Position numbers and translations under genes: made by a program
Assembly (NCBI GenBank): GCA_001314655.1
Contig: LJSF01000002.1
Coordinates: 1-35,465 of the forward strand
Length of the DNA: 35,465 nt
Direction: 5' to 3'
Origin: Rhodobacteraceae bacterium HLUCCA08
GTDB taxonomy: Bacteria > Pseudomonadota > Alphaproteobacteria > Rhodobacterales > Rhodobacteraceae
The notes under the pieces: model-generated
Database searches by the model: none
What the model saw: only the letters and a program-made list of their open reading frames with translations
Told to the model about the DNA's origin: nothing
In this document: in pieces, positions 33,737 to 35,465 of the stretch
Layout of the letters: each line of letters opens with the position of its first letter
Position numbering within the stretch: the first letter of the stretch is position 1

Positions 33737-35411
33737 CCCTGCCCTCCGCACTCATCTTTTCTTTTACCGCCTCCGCAATCTCCGGAGACACGTCATATCC
33801 ATCATACTCGTCGAGAAGCGCTTCATCGTAGGTCTCGAAAGCCCATTCATTCACGACTTCCAAAGCCCCGGACGCCATCAAGCCATGCGAGGCGCAGATC
33901 TTCTCGAACTCGGTTTCAGACCAATGCTCCCGAGTAACCAGTTCGAGGACAAGGGCGCCGTGTTTCGGGTCCAGCCCTGCCAGTTGACTTTGGCTGCCAG
34001 GCCCGGAGGCACCACTTTCTTCCTCTTCGACATCGAAAATCTGACCAAGGACGGACGACACGCGCTCGGTGTCCGAACGGATTGCTGCGATCCGCGAAGC
34101 GTCGAGTTTCGGTCCGCTGGCTTTTCCAAGCTCGGGTATAGCTTCGCCTGGGCGACCCGGTTGCGAGGCACGAACAGTGCGGGGACCATCCGCAACTTCG
34201 CCAGCATGCAGGTCAGAGTAGGCAAGCGCGGGGGGCAGCCATAAAACACCGTAAATTTCCTCTAAGTGTGAGACTAATTTCCGATCGACAGCGCGAACTT
34301 CGCCAGCGCAGGCGACAGCAATTCGTCTCAACCTCTGCGCGTGCTCTACGGAGGTGCTTCTCAAAGCCGATAGAAGAATTAAATTCGTAGGGGGGTTTAG
34401 GAAGAACCAAGCCAAATTTCCCAGAATGTGGCACTTCTCATGTTCGCTGAGGTTGAAAACCTCCAAGATTATCTCAAAAATCCTTGATTTTTTGTTCTCG
34501 GTTAAGCAATTTGCCTTATGTAGAATAGAAGTCGCGAGTACTGTTGCGATCAACCCATTGACGAGTTCATGAAAATGGTTTGGCAGCGGCGTTATTTGCG
34601 AACTTGTTCTAAATGCGATCACTTCACTATTTATCTTGCGGCGCACAAGGTTCAAATGGGGCGCTACACCTATTCCAACGGAATTAAGTTTCGTTTCAAA
34701 CTCATCAAGCGCTTTGTCAGAAGAGGCTTTTTGGCTGTTCAGGCCAAATCTCGACAAAAGTTCTGAAAATCTTATTACTTTGTGGCCTCCTATCTCATGC
34801 CCAATCCATGAACACACATCTTCAAACACTTGATGGGTGATCCCGATCTTGTATTCATGCAAATAGAATTTTATAGTGGAGTTGGTGCTGGACAAATCAT
34901 CCGTCAACGCTCCTAGGTTTCTGGCGCGTTCGTATAAGAACCTGCCAAGAAAATAATTTCGTTCTCTTAAAGGTGCCTCGCCAAATTTTCTTGAAATTGT
35001 AGCGATATATTCGAAGTTGCCGTTAGTGAGGCGTTTGCTCGTTAGCAATACTAACCCTTGTTGGCCGGCAATGCCCGCCTCCTTCCTATGGGCTCCATCG
35101 CAATGTTTTCCAATATGATAAATAATTTGATCACCGCTTACACCCTTTGATATAATAGCGGCGAACATACCCAAACCACAGTGAGATATATCAATTGGCG
35201 ATTGCACTTCCTTTGATGAACAGTCTTGAATGAAGATCTCCAGTGCGCGCTCATGACGGATGTCTTGCGTACGCTGTTGCTCTTGGGAAATTTCGACCGG
35301 TTTTTCAGCAGGCTGCGCATTCTGGCCGTTCTCCCAGGGCGCGGCGGGTACTGAGACCCCAAGCCGCTTAGGGTCAGGACCCATTGATTTCCGTGCAGAG
35401 GCGTGATTCAC
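33729..35411 (-). CDS. sngA: Shango-like TerB protein SngA, probably truncated by the IS
   Basis: The frame encodes 560 residues. The C-terminus is a TerB_C domain (LDPKHGALVLELV, SETEFEKICASHGLM, LEVVNEWAFETYDEALL). Upstream is a TerB-like helical bundle (about 295-400, SILHKANCLTENKKSRI, LRSTSVEHAQRL). The first 14 codons, from GTG 35411, lie in the IS end, and native sequence begins only at about 35370. No TerB_N domain is visible. The real start and N-terminus were therefore probably removed by the IS, unless a start supplied by the IS (GTG 35411 or ATG 35384) is used. The middle of the gene (about 34250-35250) is clearly more AT-rich than its neighbours. SngB starts by overlapping its stop. 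Confidence 0.8.
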   Translation of the reverse strand: MNHASARKSMGPDPKRLGVSVPAAPWENGQNAQPAEKPVEISQEQQRTQDIRHERALEIFIQDCSSKEVQSPIDISHCGLGMFAAIISKGVSGDQIIYHIGKHCDGAHRKEAGIAGQQGLVLLTSKRLTNGNFEYIATISRKFGEAPLRERNYFLGRFLYERARNLGALTDDLSSTNSTIKFYLHEYKIGITHQVFEDVCSWIGHEIGGHKVIRFSELLSRFGLNSQKASSDKALDEFETKLNSVGIGVAPHLNLVRRKINSEVIAFRTSSQITPLPNHFHELVNGLIATVLATSILHKANCLTENKKSRIFEIILEVFNLSEHEKCHILGNLAWFFLNPPTNLILLSALRSTSVEHAQRLRRIAVACAGEVRAVDRKLVSHLEEIYGVLWLPPALAYSDLHAGEVADGPRTVRASQPGRPGEAIPELGKASGPKLDASRIAAIRSDTERVSSVLGQIFDVEEEESGASGPGSQSQLAGLDPKHGALVLELVTREHWSETEFEKICASHGLMASGALEVVNEWAFETYDEALLDEYDGYDVSPEIAEAVKEKMSAEGRDV

Positions 35412-35465
35412 GGTTCGAAAAACGAGCGGTGAACATGTCTGATCTATTTTGGCTCACGGACGCGC
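35369..35465 (+). mobile_element. IS5-family insertion sequence, right copy (5' end)
   Basis: Positions 35369-35441 are the reverse complement of 1-73. The element begins at about 35371 (GGGTCAGGACCC) next to a TA. It is read left to right, out of the window, and contains the start of the transposase gene. The copy continues beyond 35465. Confidence 0.8.
35435..35465 (+). CDS. IS5-family transposase, first ten codons
   Basis: ATG 35435 opens the peptide MSDLFWLTDA, the typical N-terminus of IS5-family DDE transposases common in alphaproteobacteria. The gene is cut by the window end. GAGCGG, eight bases upstream of the ATG, is a possible weak ribosome site. Confidence 0.75.
   Translation, partial: MSDLFWLTDA

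Overview
The window looks like a piece of a plasmid or integrated mobile element from an alphaproteobacterium, probably Rhodobacterales. The basis is high GC content, a VirB-type secretion cluster and secreted accessory proteins of the kind common on plasmids of that group, and a type II-C Cas9. I could not run a database search, so family names rest on motifs and gene order.

Layout. Bases 1-73 and 35369-35465 are the same end of an IS5-like insertion sequence in opposite orientation; the right copy enters the transposase gene. The IS copies therefore bracket the whole cargo, or they are where a contig broke. From 142 to 7193 lies a complete type II-C CRISPR-Cas locus: a predicted tracrRNA on the minus strand, divergent from cas9, then cas9-cas1-cas2 and an array of 34 repeats of 36 bp with 33 spacers of 29-30 bp.

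From 7303 to 18902, entirely on the minus strand, is a tightly overlapping type IV secretion operon. Transcription order is: unknown gene, virB1 (frameshifted), virB2, virB3, virB4, a small VirB7-like lipoprotein, a second lytic transglycosylase, virB5, virB8, virB9, virB10, virB11, a DUF4177-like gene, a periplasmic protein, virB6. No coupling protein or relaxase is present. From 18955 to 23025 lie a palindromic operator, a small XRE regulator, secreted proteins and a secreted thermonuclease-like protein.

From 23227 to 30226 is a defence-like cassette on the plus strand: a WYL-domain regulator of the BrxR/CapW type, an MmeI-like adenine methyltransferase with no obvious nuclease, a superfamily 2 helicase and a GIY-YIG nuclease. 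I do not know a named system with exactly this composition, and it is the best candidate for something undescribed. From 30255 to 35411, on the minus strand and convergent with that cassette, is a Shango-like system (TerB protein, BrxD-like ATPase, Lhr-like helicase). Its first gene runs into the right IS and is probably truncated.

Together this is a mobile segment carrying three antiphage or anti-plasmid systems (Cas9, the methyltransferase/helicase/GIY-YIG cassette and Shango) beside a DNA-transfer or secretion machine.
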